Origin: Tetrapyrgos nigripes
Taxonomy: Eukaryota > Basidiomycota > Agaricomycetes > Agaricales > Campanellaceae
NCBI GenBank assembly: GCA_013368315.1
Contig: JAACJM010000087.1
Coordinates: 62,001 to 126,000, forward strand
Length of the DNA: 64,000 nt
Direction: 5' to 3'
In this document: positions 1 to 10,950 of the stretch, one piece after another
How the letters are laid out: each line of letters begins with the position of its first letter
Numbering within the stretch: position 1 is the stretch's first letter
Notes under the pieces: generated by a model
What the model saw: only the letters and a program-made list of their open reading frames with translations
Told to the model about the DNA's origin: nothing
The model's database searches: none
Program-made: the position numbers and the translations under genes

Positions 1-723
1 CCTTTTAGCAGACATTAAAAAGAAATGTAGAACTGTATAGTAGTAGCTGCGAGTAGTATAAAAGGACTAGGTATTTCTCGTAGTTACTCAAGCCACATAC
101 TGTAGAGTATCAGCCATCTCACTAGCACTAGCTGTAGAGACTGCGAAACACAGACTGTGCTTCTACCAAATCTACCTCACTTGCATCGAGTATAAACATA
201 GTGTGTGGATCAATAGTGTTGAATCAAATTTGTTGGTTTTTGTGTTATCTTTTTGTGTGTGTCCTCGGACTTGTGAAACTGATTATAAGGCATTTGGGCC
301 TACAAATTGTGAATTGAAATTGTTGGTTATATCTTTGTGGACTTTTTATAGTGTGAATTCATGCAAAACCTCTACCAAAACCACCAAAAGTCCTTGTAGT
401 ACAAGTGAACTGTTGAGTATTCTGACTACCTGGAACACTCGCACTTTACTATTTGTATAAAAGTCTTTAAGTTTGTGTTTGTTCTACACTTACGCAAAGG
501 ACACCTATTAACGCTGCTTTGCATTCAGCTGCCAAACCAGTCCCTACTGCCACCTCTATTCTAGCCATCGTGTTTGGAGCTAGAGTAGTTTTGGGATCTG
601 TTTGCATGACAGTCCTTATGACTACACCCAAAGACAGGACCCTGCTACTGAGATATCTCAGCAAGAGCAAGAATCATGACCTCTCAATAATATCTGACAA
701 CATGGAGTAAAGAAAACAATTGC
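1..723. other. Unassigned left edge
   Basis: No recognisable gene or repeat boundary was seen here. Several short open frames exist on both strands, but none shows a known motif or a join to a longer gene. The stretch may be the upstream part of the decayed gene that begins near 724, or its promoter and 5' exons cut by the window edge. Confidence 0.4.
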
Positions 724-2330
724 AGTACCTGCCAATGAAGATGAAGTTCTGCCATTTATGGATCCAGAACAGAAGTATTATATGGCTGCAGGCAAGAGGC
801 TATTCTTGGACCTTGACAATGTGGCAGAATGGAGTGAGGACTCAGACAATGGCCAAGTACCCACTGATGTAGTGTTCAAGGTATCACTATCTAACTCTAT
901 CAAAAAATCTGGAAATTCAAGATACATGTACTTTGCATATTGCTGGGTGATGACTTTGAGATTCTTCAAGATGATTTGGACAAGCTAAGATTGGAAAAAG
1001 GCCAGCTTTACCAGCACAAGGTTGTCTGAATCAACCAAACCACCTACAATGGACAATGTGAGCAAGATTCCGTTAATCCTTGCACCCATGCCAACATCAT
1101 GGTTCTGTCTCCTGAAGGAAGTGATCATCCCTTTACTTATGGGAGAGTGGTCGGTGTATTCCATGCCATTGTGGACCTTCTCAAGACAGATTGATACTGT
1201 GTGTCATGAACTGCTACAGTTCTTTGCCCTCCTTCTTACTTCATTGTTAAACCTGGAATTCCTTCATCATTTGTCTATTGCTTTTCCTTGTTAATTTATA
1301 CTCAGATTCATACTCAGTCAAACCCTATAATAACTGTCAATCATCTTCTACGATTTGGTACCTATATCTATCCATATTTGATCTATTATTCTTGTCTTTG
1401 ATGTATCATATGGCCATTGTTCTATTTCTGTTAACTCTTTCTCATCCCTTAGACTTTCTCATATATACTTGTAATCTTTTGTAACTGATTCCCCAGTTTG
1501 TTCACTTCGTCTCCACTCTGAACACCTATCTACACAGTGTGGAGCCTAGTCAGCCAACTCATTTTCCTCTATCTCTATCTCAATCTATTCTCTTGCTTTG
1601 TCTTTTGTGTGATTTGGTTGGTTTATTTGAGTGTACCAGCAACCTTGACACTGTGGCATCAAGCAGTGCAAAGTCAAGTTATTATGGGTTTGGTGGTACA
1701 AGTACAACTCCAGGGTACAGTTTCTGCATAGCACAGATCCTTCTGCTTTCGATTTTATAGACCCCTCTGGTGTACTTCATGGTGTACATCTCATTCCTGC
1801 CTTTGACCACAAAGGTACCAATGAGTATATATCAAGTGCTTCCTAGGCAAGGCAATATGAAGTGCCAACAGAAGATGGACCTGTTGAAGTTGAGCTTGAT
1901 GATTGGGTTTATTACCATGTTAATATGTGCATTGTTCACCTTGACATGATACCACTTGGCTCATACTATCTCCACAGATTTTCAGACACAGATATGACAA
2001 TGTTGTTTTTAGGTGGTGGTATTGGTCACCAACATCTATACCAATTCTTGGCCCCATTCAGAATTGATGCGGGTCTGGAGCAAGTGTTACCCAGGTATGA
2101 CTCAGACAGAGAAGAGTTAGTCCATGATGAAATGGAGGAAGATTATAGTGAAAATTCTGAAGGTGAAGACAAAGATATCAGAAGATGAGGAATATGACAG
2201 AGAGGATGACATTGAAAGAGAAGACCGCCACCCAGACCTTGTGGAGGCTATACATGAGAGAGAAGATGAGCAGGAGGTCATGCTGGGCCCAGAGGATGAA
2301 ATCGCAGTAAATAATAACATCTTTGTATAA
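724..2330 (+). pseudogene. Decayed transposon-associated ORF, resembling the C-terminal part of basidiomycete Plavaka/CACTA-type genes
   Basis: Fragments in the same direction read as one protein: a part with LPFMDPEQKYY (about 750-790), one with MVLSPEGSDHPF (about 1095-1135), one with STDPSAFDFIDPSG (about 1735-1775), and one with GGGIGH (about 2012-2030) ending in an acidic tail. From memory, the spacing and these motifs match a protein region common in agaricomycete genomes beside CACTA-like (Plavaka) transposases; no function is known to me. The gene is broken by in-frame stops (for example near 1026 and at about 1172) and by a solo LTR at 1202-1650. Reading across the LTR, with one copy of the target duplication removed, continues the same frame, so the LTR entered a sequence that was once coding. 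The family name is a recollection and could be wrong; the coding character is better supported. Confidence 0.5.
1202..1650. mobile_element. Solo LTR, family 1, with 5-bp target-site duplication
   Basis: The 449-bp block starts TGTCATG and ends CTTGACA, so its ends are the inverted TG...CA pair of an LTR. It is flanked by identical CTGTG copies at 1197-1201 and 1651-1655. There is no internal region, so this is a solo LTR left by recombination between two LTRs. It lies inside the decayed gene at 724-2330. A second copy of the same family, also solo, is at 27552-28086. The strand of the lost element cannot be set from the LTR alone. Confidence 0.9.
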
Positions 2331-2421
2331 CAGAACAATTACAAGTATAATACAAACTGATTTAAGTCATAGTACAAAGTCATTTTGGCCTGAATTTGAC
2401 TTTACCAGTCTTCTTCTTCTT

Positions 2422-3961
2422 CTATGTCCTACCTCCAGCCTCCTCCAGCTTCCTCTTTCCAGCACTGGTCTTCACCACACTCTCCTCATTTTCTAGTGGA
2501 AACTTCTCATTACCATACCTACTGCTCTCCCACAAGACCTTGATTGCAGGTCGCTGATCTAACGTCTGGTCATCTCTAATTAGTTGCATAGCAATGATTT
2601 GAATGAAGACAAAATGGTGAAAGACATTGGCATCAAGGGGCTTGAAGGATATACCAGCAAGATAATCTTGAGGTAGCATCCGCTGGAGCTCACTGTCGAT
2701 AAGATCATATCCACGTTTGCCATAGCTAAAGTCAGAGAAAATAAATCAAATAGCAAATAGCAAACTTTTCACTTACTATCCTGCCCCATATCCTGAAAAG
2801 GCGCTCATCTGAGTCCCAACACTGAGGAACTTGGAGAGTCCCTCGGTCTCAACCCTAGCTGTAACCTCCTGCCAGATCACATAATCTTTGTGATATCTGG
2901 GTCCATCTGCATCCTCTCTCACCAACAGGTTCTTGCAAAAATCTCTGATGCCTTTTTCCATCCTCCAGATTTTCTTCTTGACATCATCCCAGCCTTCCCG
3001 CCATACTAGTAGAAAGTCCTCAGTCTCACACCAGTGCCTTGCACAGACATCCGCTCGTTGTTATATCTTTGCTGTTAATCTGAAGCGATTTCCGGGACAT
3101 GATAAGCATTTGGAAACAAGCTTGGTTTCCTCAATGAGATAGAGCAGTTTTGCTGATGGATTTGGCAGGAGCTCATCATCACACCAGGGACAGAGCTTAG
3201 AGTGGTCTGAAGTAATATTAGAACGAGAATTCGCAGTAAAAACTTTCTAACAACGTACCAATTTCCTCATCACTTTCAGCTGTCAGGTCTGATTCCTCAT
3301 CACCCATAAGAAGAGGTGCATCTGGCACCTGGTTGTCCTCCAGCAAGTCCACGTTGTTGATGGCCATTTGGAAGGGGTCCAATACACGTTGAGAAGAGTG
3401 AGGAGATAAAGACATGTCAGAGGGCACTGCAGATTCTTCAGGCGCATCGGAGGCCACAGTAGGTTCTTCAGGCATAGCAATTGAAGTGGTTTCAGGTATG
3501 ATTCGCACAGCGTTAGAAGAGTTATCTGGAGAAATCGGTTCGTCAACTTTGTCGCATCTTTCAGAGGATGCGCTGTCTGCATGAGCTTCTTGAGTATTGC
3601 TGGTAGTGTGTTTGGTAAGGGATTTGGGGATCCTGGTGTATGGGAGAGTATGGATAATGAGAGCTGAAGTATTCGCTGAGGATGGTTTGACCTGCGATGC
3701 ATCAAAAAAGTGCAAAGGCACTAGTGAGAAGCCAGGCTTGGGCACAGGTTCCTCGTCTATTGCTGGAAAAAGGTCTTCCCCATCACTAAAATTGGCCCCC
3801 AAGTCTGAAAGGTCCTGAAAGATGTTGAAGGGCATGAGCAGAGGATGAGCAGAAGTCGCGACTTGTGCACCGATGACGATTAGCAGCAATGGCATAAGCA
3901 TGATTACACCGTTGCGTCGGGAACCCCATACTACGAGAATGTATTGACGATATTTCATCAA
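2422..3961 (-). pseudogene. RTC4-like domain protein gene with one in-frame stop
   Basis: Three exons join in phase on the minus strand: 3961-3259, 3206-2777 and 2725-2422, with introns of 52 and 51 nt and clean GT/AG borders. Together they give 478 codons plus stop. The N-terminal 230 residues are low-complexity and acidic (Ser, Glu, Asp, Pro rich). Exon 2 starts with a CPWCDDE Cys pair, and exons 2-3 carry the C-terminal domain with the GYYGKRGYDLI segment, which I recognise as typical of fungal RTC4-like (restriction of telomere capping 4) proteins. Yeast Rtc4 function is poorly defined, so no activity is claimed. Codon 283 (3063-3061) is TAA, which splits the frame between the Cys pair and the domain. 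This is either a single disabling mutation or a missed intron; no good intron removes it. Otherwise the frame is intact, suggesting recent loss. Confidence 0.6.
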
Positions 3962-4198
3962 TATATTACACCTTTTGTACTACATTGAAAAGTGACTGGA
4001 AATATCCCCACAGTCTTCCTAATACCCTGCCAAAGTTTGAGCCCGTCTGGCATAGTTCACAAAACAGCCCAATATACGGCAAAGTATCGCCTGGTTTGCA
4101 GAACATCACAATTCAGAGCAAGATATCATCAATACCTCTGCAACGCTTTGACAAAATATTGCCCTGTTTTAAAAGCAGCCAATATTTCTGCGTATATT

Positions 4199-4822
4199 GA
4201 TGGCAATAATACTATCCAGAAAATCAAAAACCGGGATTTTCACCCAAGTTACCACTTTTTTTGACCATTTTGCCCATCTTTTCACACAAGTTGAGTGGAC
4301 TCAGGACTTTTCGAATTTTTTGCGCAACTTCTCATTGATGAAGAGGTAAATCGTCTTTCTGTACAAGTTTGGATAATGGACCAAAAAATTAACAGGTTCC
4401 TCACTCGCCGCGTTTTTTGCCCATGTTTGTGATGATCAATTTTTACCATGATTTTTTTTGCATGTTCTCTTGATCTGAGATTTCAAATTTTACAGGTTCT
4501 GGAAATGGAAACTTAATTTTTCGCATGTTGAACTTCTTTCATAGCCCATGCCAAGTATTTCTTCGCTTTTTTTGCAAGTTCCCAAGAAGGAAATTTCATT
4601 CATCACAACAATATGAGTAGTGGTTATTTATCAGTCCAGTTGGATATCTCCATTGGTAGTATACCAAGTACTACCTATGTATCACTGATCTACATAGGAC
4701 ACAAGTATGAGGCTGAGCCTTTGACCATGTCCGTGGTATCGACCTGCCAAAATTCACGAAAGGTACCAGGTAGGAACCTGTGTAAAAAGTCCCAGCCAAA
4801 GTGATGTACTCCTACTGCCATA
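4199..4822 (+). mobile_element. Short inverted-repeat element of the TATGGCA family, with TATATT duplication
   Basis: The left end reads GATGGCAATAATACT and the right end reads CTACTGCCATA, which are inverted relatives of the terminus seen many times at 49.3-54.3 kb (consensus TATGGCARTAATACTGTCC). The flanks are identical TATATT at 4193-4198 and 4823-4828, taken here as a 6-bp target duplication. The interior matches 50730-51348 forward and 51660-52285 in reverse, with recurring motifs such as TTTTACAGGTT and TTTTTGCAAGTT. There is no coding potential. Compared with the element at 51349-52285 it lacks one half, so it looks like a deletion derivative. It was inserted into the copia remnant at 4823-5409. 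Confidence 0.65.
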
Positions 4823-5409
4823 TATATTGGTCCATTTTTCGATATTTTGCTCTGTCAATTTTTGTGGTGAACTTCGCGTCTTCGGGAAGCTCCTGGATGT
4901 TGGTATAGTTACTCGGGTTCCCTACGGAGTTGACGGTGATAGTGGAAGTCATTTGCGAACCAGTGGTATTGGGCGATACGATAGCAGGATATATGGAAGG
5001 GGTAGAATCGGTTGTAGACGTGGTTTCGGGCATGGCATGGTATGGGTATTATAATCAATGAGTCGCTATTGGATAGATCTTCGTGTGTGCGTAGTTTAGG
5101 GCGCGGGGCCTATAACCTATATTATAAGAATGGGTACACGTAAGTAACAGTGTACTAGGTACTGTGTAGATAAATATAATCAGTATCATGAGTATAGATA
5201 AAAGTAAAGTAAGGAATACACACCCCAGGAGTCCATGAAGATAGTGGAAACGACTGAGGTGTCAAGTACGGTAGGGCCTGGTATATGTGAGGCGGATGTA
5301 GGAGTTCTGATCACTAGTATGTACCGGAGGGAAAAGGAATAGGAGACGGATAAAAAATAAATAAGGAAATAGCCCCTAAGTCTTGGGACTCTCATTCTCG
5401 TTCTTAACA
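4823..5409 (-). mobile_element. Remnant of a Ty1/copia element: LTR plus start of gag
   Basis: On the minus strand an LTR-like sequence begins TGTTAAGAACG at 5409 and runs to about 5120. It is followed at once by GGTTATAGGCCC, close to the GGTTATGGGC priming site of the copia element at 18,924. That site type pairs with the internal anticodon region of initiator tRNA-Met and is known from Drosophila copia. An open frame starts at ATG 5033 (METTSTTDSTPS-like, Ser/Thr rich; the first codons read MPETTST) and continues to the TATGGCA element at 4822. Past that insertion I could not recover gag, so the remnant is truncated. The LTR 3' border is approximate. Confidence 0.5.
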
Positions 5410-6384
5410 GCTACCTTTGCATCGTCACTTCACTACCCGGTTCTCCTTTTGACCACGTCTTTTCTCTTCCTGAGTTCCTCTTGCAAGAACGCTATCACCA
5501 CAGTTCAAACCTGTATCTAATCTTGACTCTGGGGCCATCGCAGCGATGTGGGAAGGCTTTGAGGAGGAGGAAGAGTGAGGAACTAGCAAGAGCATACACG
5601 ATTTCCCCTGCGAAACTGCAGTGCGAGGATACGTTTGGACCGACATTTGGTCACGCTGTAAACTTGTATCACTATTGGGAGCGTCATGCTTTGAGGGATT
5701 GGACCAGGCTATGGGATACTGAACGTTGGGACGTCGCAGAATGTCTGGTAGTGGTGTGCTTTTCCTCTAAATGTAATTAGGCGTTCATCTTACTCTCATT
5801 GTCAAGTTTCCGCTCATGTTTTCCAAAGATTCGCATGCAAGGAATACGTTTAAAAACTTTGTCTTCCGTCTTCGGTATTGAAGTGTCCGTATACACTTAT
5901 CTTCAATGCTTCATTGCGTCGAATTATCGATTACAGATTCGAGAACAATCTCAGTAACGGGTACGCCTTCTAGCTTTCTCTTTTTCCGCTACTGATGATT
6001 CCGACTGGCAGGCTCCATTTGACACCCGTATGTGTTCGGATTTTGGCTTTTGGGGACACAATCGAGTGTATGCGTTCTCATTCCGTTTCTGGTGTGGAAG
6101 AAAGTCAGAACCTGGCTCAGTGGTTGGACCCAGCGTGGTGCGTTATCGAAAGGTCTTCTTCCCAAATACTTAGTCTCATTACTATCTTCTAGCTACTGGC
6201 AGGTTCTCGATACTGCAATTATTGTCGTCTTCAGTTTTATCCCCGCGGATTGGAATCACCGTAAAAATTCGGTCAACGTCTGCACTCCGTACCCAGACCC
6301 ACGTTTAACGTCAGTGACAATGTATGGCTAGGAAATATCATTCCACGCAATTCTCTGGATTTCATGAGTCCAGTCCACGACATT
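5410..6384. other. Unassigned stretch
   Basis: No recognised gene. Open frames of about 100 codons occur on the plus strand (5481-5780 and 6032-6331), but they show no family motif and no convincing splice joins. The base composition is mixed, unlike the T-rich repeat at 4.2-4.8 kb. It may hold a decayed gene; nothing more can be said from the sequence. Confidence 0.3.
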
Positions 6385-7450
6385 AAGCATAGAATAGTCT
6401 CTCGTAGACAAACAGTAATGACGATCACAGTTAAAGTCTTCACCGAGCAGTGATCCTTGGACAGGGGCGGCCCCAAGTGAGCCAGAACTACTCAGGGCGA
6501 GTGCAAGGCCAACTCAAGCTCTGTGAACATTATCAGTTGAGAATAAAGATGAAAATATTAAAAAGTGGATTCTTACCCCACTTCACCAGGATCCCGAGCT
6601 AAAGACGCCAAGGCGAGGAATGCCAGTGAAAGCCAAGTACCAGAGACGATACGACAATTAGCGAGGCTCTGTCATGACTACAAGCCAAGTCAAAGTTGAG
6701 CAGAGATACTTAGGTTCAAGAAGCAAGGAATAAGACCGCGTACACTCCTAAGACGGCCTAAGACGGCCCAAATCGTTGCTCCAGTAAGGATGTTGTATGG
6801 ACTGTATAGATCAGAAAGGTAGTTGCAATGATCCTTCTGCAGTTCATGATCACAATCTGACCGTCAAGAACCAAACAGAGAGTCAGAATGATCGTAGAAG
6901 AATCAAACGACTTACTACTGCGTAGAACACAACGTTATCCGAGTCGTCGACTTGATGCTGCACCGAGTGGAGCTGTAGAAAGATGACTGTAGAATGAAGT
7001 CAGGACACAGCCAGTCGGCGACAATAATGCAGCGTACTAGGGAAGTAGAAACCAAAGGTCGTAATCAAGGCCCTGCGTGATCCCTTAGACCGCGTACTTC
7101 AGACAAGTAACGAGTACATACCCAACTTCGGTGGACATGTAAGAAATATCTGCAAAGAATAACTTGATGTTTGCTGGCTTGCATTGGGCCCTCATGAGGG
7201 CGAGTCCAATAGTTACGCAGCCAAGGACAATGTAAGCAGTGGCTCGGACAGCTGGACCAAAGCCGATCCTTGGGATAAGCTGGCTGCAACAATTTGTCAA
7301 TGAACAGAGACTATGAGATTCAACGAGTGGGCCTTACTTCAGCACTGAAACGACAAGTCATCATTACAAGGCCAACTGAAAGCGTGATAAGAACTCACTG
7401 ATAGGGAACACAACACGAATGGAACAACTGGTGAATTCTGTCTTATTCAA
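6385..7450 (-). pseudogene. Decayed transporter-like gene (major facilitator, monocarboxylate-permease type)
   Basis: Read on the minus strand, scattered pieces match the fungal monocarboxylate-permease branch of the major facilitator family. The clearest is QLIPRIGFGPAVRATAY followed by a hydrophobic stretch (7272-7200), the usual link into the sixth membrane helix. Further on come SPYNILTGATIWAVL (about 6800-6755) and GSLGAAPVQGSLLGEDF (about 6495-6435), the latter resembling the conserved segment before the eleventh helix. The order matches the family order, but stops and frame changes lie between the pieces and no full chain of exons can be built. It is read as a dead gene. The MCT assignment rests on short motifs and is moderate. 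Confidence 0.45.
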
Positions 7451-7910
7451 TCTACTCCCCAACATATCTCTGTACAGAACGAACCCCCTCCTCGCATGGA
7501 ACATGATCCAGAACGCGATGCAATGGCTAGGAGCCTATTGGAGGGGCCAGAGGTCAGCATTCCTGCCAGTGGAGCCAGAGCAGTTTTGCCTGAAGGCAGT
7601 TTGAAAGCATGCACATGATAGGCTCTGGGCCATCACGTCACATTCTGTATCATGTTCCATGAGAGGAGGGGAGTTTGTTCCATTCAGAGATTTTTGGGGG
7701 AGGGGGGGTAAAGACTGAAGAAGACAGAAGGAAGAATGGTCTGTATATGTGAGCTTATAAAAGCATGGTCTCTCTTTTGTGGGAATTTTTGGGAGCTACA
7801 AATCAAGGGGGAAAGATGAGATCAAAGAAGCAAGCAAACACATGAGCATGGTCATCAGCATTTTGTCCGATCACCTACAGGCACTTGCGGCCGCTTACAC
7901 AAGTGCCTGT
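7451..7910. other. Unassigned stretch with a small hairpin
   Basis: No gene was recognised. At 7878-7909 the words CAGGCACTTG and CAAGTGCCTG face each other across a 12-base loop containing a NotI-like GCGGCCGC, giving a 10-bp hairpin that abuts the larger hairpin at 7911. A G run lies near 7695-7708. Confidence 0.4.
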
Positions 7911-8189
7911 CACGCTGAAAATACAAAAATATCCGCTCGGCAGAAAGGCGTACAGAAACACATTTTGTACAGAAACATCTTATATCAGTACAATAATGTC
8001 ATCTATCCGTCGAGCGGATATTTTTGTCCTTTCGGCGTGTGTAAGCTGGAAGTTTGTAACACGCCGAAAAGACAAAAATATCCGCTCGACGGATAGATGA
8101 CATTATTGTACTGATATAGGATATATCTGTACAAAAATGTGTTTCTGTACGCCTTTCTGCCGAGCGGATATTTTTGTATTTTCAGCGTG
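7911..8189. repeat. Near-perfect long inverted repeat: two head-to-head MITE copies
   Basis: The arm 7911-8040 is the near-complete reverse complement of 8059-8189, around an 18-base loop. Each arm itself starts and ends with an inverted pair, CACGCTGAAA and TTTCGGCGTG, with the words ATCCGCTCG and CGAGCGGAT inside, so one arm looks like a complete MITE of about 130 bp. The pair could fold into one hairpin of about 130 bp. A diverged single copy lies at 45475-45549 beside the polyketide synthase. No coding potential is assigned. Confidence 0.8.
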
Positions 8190-8478
8190 TAAGTTTGTAA
8201 GGCCACGCAAATTTTCCGCGAGTTCAGACATGCCTCATTTAAAAGGTAGGTTGGGGACTTGTTCTCTTCTTCCTCCCTTCCATACCAAATACCTATGAGT
8301 CTATTGAAGTCATGTAAGTGGTAGGAGATGATAGTTGTTGCTGTATAGAGACATTGTCTTCACTGGAGGTCTTTCTGCAGAAATGGCTCTACGTATCATT
8401 AAAGTATATGTATTTGCATGTTGGCAAGTCCCTCATGTTCAGAAAGTCATTTTAGCTATTATATTCATCATTTCAGTA

Positions 8479-8667
8479 TAGGGCTCCGGGTCCAGTACTG
8501 GATGGTGTAGGCCCGTATAGCGTGCAAACCCGTACGACGGCCGTAAAAAATACGGTCCAATACAGGTTTACCCGTCCAGTACCCGTACCCATATTGGACC
8601 CTGCAGCAGCCTTGTACGGTACGGTACCAGTACAAACCATACAGCACTGGTACGGCGCGGAGCCCTA
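8479..8667. mobile_element. hAT-type MITE with 8-bp target duplication
   Basis: The 189-bp element has terminal inverted repeats TAGGGCTCCG and CGGAGCCCTA and is flanked by identical TTTCAGTA at 8471-8478 and 8668-8675. An 8-bp duplication and a TAGGG-type end are the known signature of hAT transposons. The interior is full of short palindromes around GTACGGTAC and CCAGTACTGG, and has no transposase, so it is non-autonomous. Confidence 0.85.
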
Positions 8668-8709
8668 TTTCAGTAGTATTGAGATCCTTTCTAATGCTGA
8701 GGAGGTGTA

Positions 8710-9938
8710 CATCAGCAAAAAGGCATTTCGCCTTTTACGAACTTTTCCCGAACTTTCAGGCACTTTTCGCCGGGCCTTTCGGACTTTTAAAAGCCAGGTC
8801 CCATTACTTTTACAAGTTCAAAAAAGTTCAAATAAGTACATGAACAAAAGGTTGGAAAAAGTTCTATATACATATATCCTGGTAGCTTCTGCGGCACTAC
8901 AACCAGCCCACCAATGCATCTACGCTTCTTCAATGGTCAGACAGCATGGTCCTGTCAAAAGAATGAGAACGACTTCTTGAGCACAGATGGAGCATAACTT
9001 ACCATGAACCAATTGCGCTATGCTAGCTATCTCAAGTTTGTGCTTCCCGTGGTAAGCCCTGTTGGAAATCGTTGTGTGAAGAAGCAACTTGGTAGGGGAA
9101 AAAGTGCGCTTACCTTGTACAAACATTTTTTCCTTGCCAACATCTCAACGTGCTTCCTTTCCCATCCGGCAAAACCACCATGTAGTATGTCTCTGTGGGC
9201 CTGATGCACATAGGGAAAAATTGGGGCCATCAACGAAATTGAGATTTGAGGAGGGCTTGACTTTCTGAGCGTTGCTGAGAAGCAGAGCGTTGATGTGGAG
9301 TTAACAGCACTGAGAGGCTGACGAAGACAGAGAAAACATAGAGGACAATGGAAAGAACGTTGGCGGCTTTGATGGGCAGCGTCGGTTGAGGGAGTTGAGG
9401 GCAATCTTGAGGGCAACGTTGACAATGTTGAGGACGTCGACAAGGAAACGTAGATGATGATGTAAGTGGCTTGATGGACGACTGTATAGTACACGTCACA
9501 ATGTGTCGGAGTTTGAACAGAACTCATTTGAAAAATCCGTCGTTCGAATTCCTTCAGCTCTTCCCCCGCCTTGAAGTGCTCAGCGCTCAGCACACTTTTT
9601 AGGCGGAGATGAATATCATTCTGTAAACATTGTAAACATGCATGCTCACTGTCAACACTATGGACAAGATGGGGAGAGCAGTGCCGTTCTCTTCATGATT
9701 TACATTGGGTGACGCGCTACCTGCTGTACATGTAGTACTACATACAGTCTAGGCTTTCGGTCTATTGGTAGACAAGCTCGCAAAAGTACATAAAAGTCCT
9801 TGCCGGTTTCGAGGCCACCGCAAAGTACCAAAAAGTCCGGAAAAAGTCTTGCAGAAAAGGTCATCAAAAGTCCGGACCGGTCAAAGTTCCCAAAAGGATC
9901 AAAAAGGTCCGAAAAGGCGAAATGCCTTTTTGCTGATG
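8710..9938. mobile_element. TA-flanked non-autonomous element with long inverted ends
   Basis: The left end CATCAGCAAAAAGGCATTTC and right end, its reverse complement, are each followed by TA (8708-8709 and 9939-9940). This fits a TA-target (Tc1/mariner-like) element of 1,229 bp. Beyond the exact ends both arms are rich in repeats of the type GGACTTTT or AAAAGTCC (8750-8850 and 9780-9930), in opposite orientation. Open frames inside, such as 9593-9027 on the minus strand, show no transposase motif, so the element looks non-autonomous. Its core may contain captured host sequence. Confidence 0.65.
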
Positions 9939-9940
9939 TA

Positions 9941-10524
9941 AGCACTGAAGCGCCCGAACTTACGGACTTAGGGGCGAGCGCGTAAGCCGCATAAGTCCGT
10001 GAGTAAATATACCGATTTGCTGATGATGTATCTTTTCCTGGCACCGCCCTGGTGTTACTGAAGGGTAAAGATGGAATCTCGAAGATGATCAAAGAAGCAA
10101 GCGGGCAGGCAGTTCCAAGCCAGTCCGCGTTTTCAATTAACCCATTTTCGGACTGGCCCATTCCCACTAAAGCTCACCTAAAGCCCACCGCCCTACTACT
10201 ACCCATTGAAGCGACAAACACCGGTGATGGTTTCAGAGTCAGAGACAGGAATTATACCGGCGTCGTTGAGGCTCTGGAGCAAAGGAAGGAGGAATTGTGC
10301 CACCAGAATGTTCTGCATCAACAGCATCGTTGCAGTATGTGGATAAGGGCGGGATTTGTAAGGTGTATGATGAGGATGACGGGTAGATTGGATGTGTAAT
10401 GATTAATGAGATATTTAGAGGAACGCGACGAAACAAAGAACAAATCACACAATAATCTCGCATAAACCGATGCATCTCGTGCTTCCTAAACTGGGGTAAA
10501 AAGCCATCGCTTCGCGTGGCAAGC
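9941..10524. other. Unassigned spacer
   Basis: Short open frames on both strands overlap here but none has recognisable motifs or splice joins. Nothing supported. Confidence 0.35.
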
Positions 10525-10526
10525 TA

Positions 10527-10950
10527 TGAGGCCTGTTCAATAAAGACAAAATTTTACTCTTATATTGACTGCACTGCAGCTGCTGAGAGAAGGAGAGCTA
10601 AAACAACGAAAGAGGATGTGAAGACAAGAATTACGAGGTTTGTACTCAATGCGAATGCAAGCTTGAGGAGTGGAGGAATAGGGCGGTGGACATTGTCGAC
10701 GCTGGCAGTGAAAACGAGAGTCGACACACTGTCAGCTGGCATGACGTTTGCACGACGTTGTGGTTGTCGACAGAAAGGCCTCGCGTTGGTCCGAGGAAGC
10801 CGTGAACAACGCCATGGGTCTCTGATGGGTCTCGACCGTGATTCCAGATGAGCGCCTAATGAGCGCCAATGAACAGGGGTGGGAGTTTGAACCCATGGAA
10901 AAGATCTGGGAGGTCACTATGACATAAATTAACTCAGCCTAAAGGCCTCA
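10527..10950 (-). mobile_element. TA-flanked MITE, GAGGCCT family, copy 1
   Basis: The ends TGAGGCCTG and AGGCCTCA face each other and are bordered by TA at 10525-10526 and 10951-10952. Its right end, read in reverse, matches the left end of the element at 46596-46960 (GAGGCC, TTTAGGC, GAGTTAATT), and its left end matches the right end of that copy, so the two are one family in opposite orientation. The 424-bp interior has no transposase. Confidence 0.65.

Noticed and set aside
9027..9593. 188-codon minus-strand frame as a transposase of the TA-flanked element
   Set aside because: It is low-complexity Ser/Thr/Pro with no catalytic motif; the open frame seems due to composition.
10516..10851. 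111-codon plus-strand frame as a gene
   Set aside because: It lies almost wholly inside the TA-flanked MITE at 10527-10950 and has no homologous motif.
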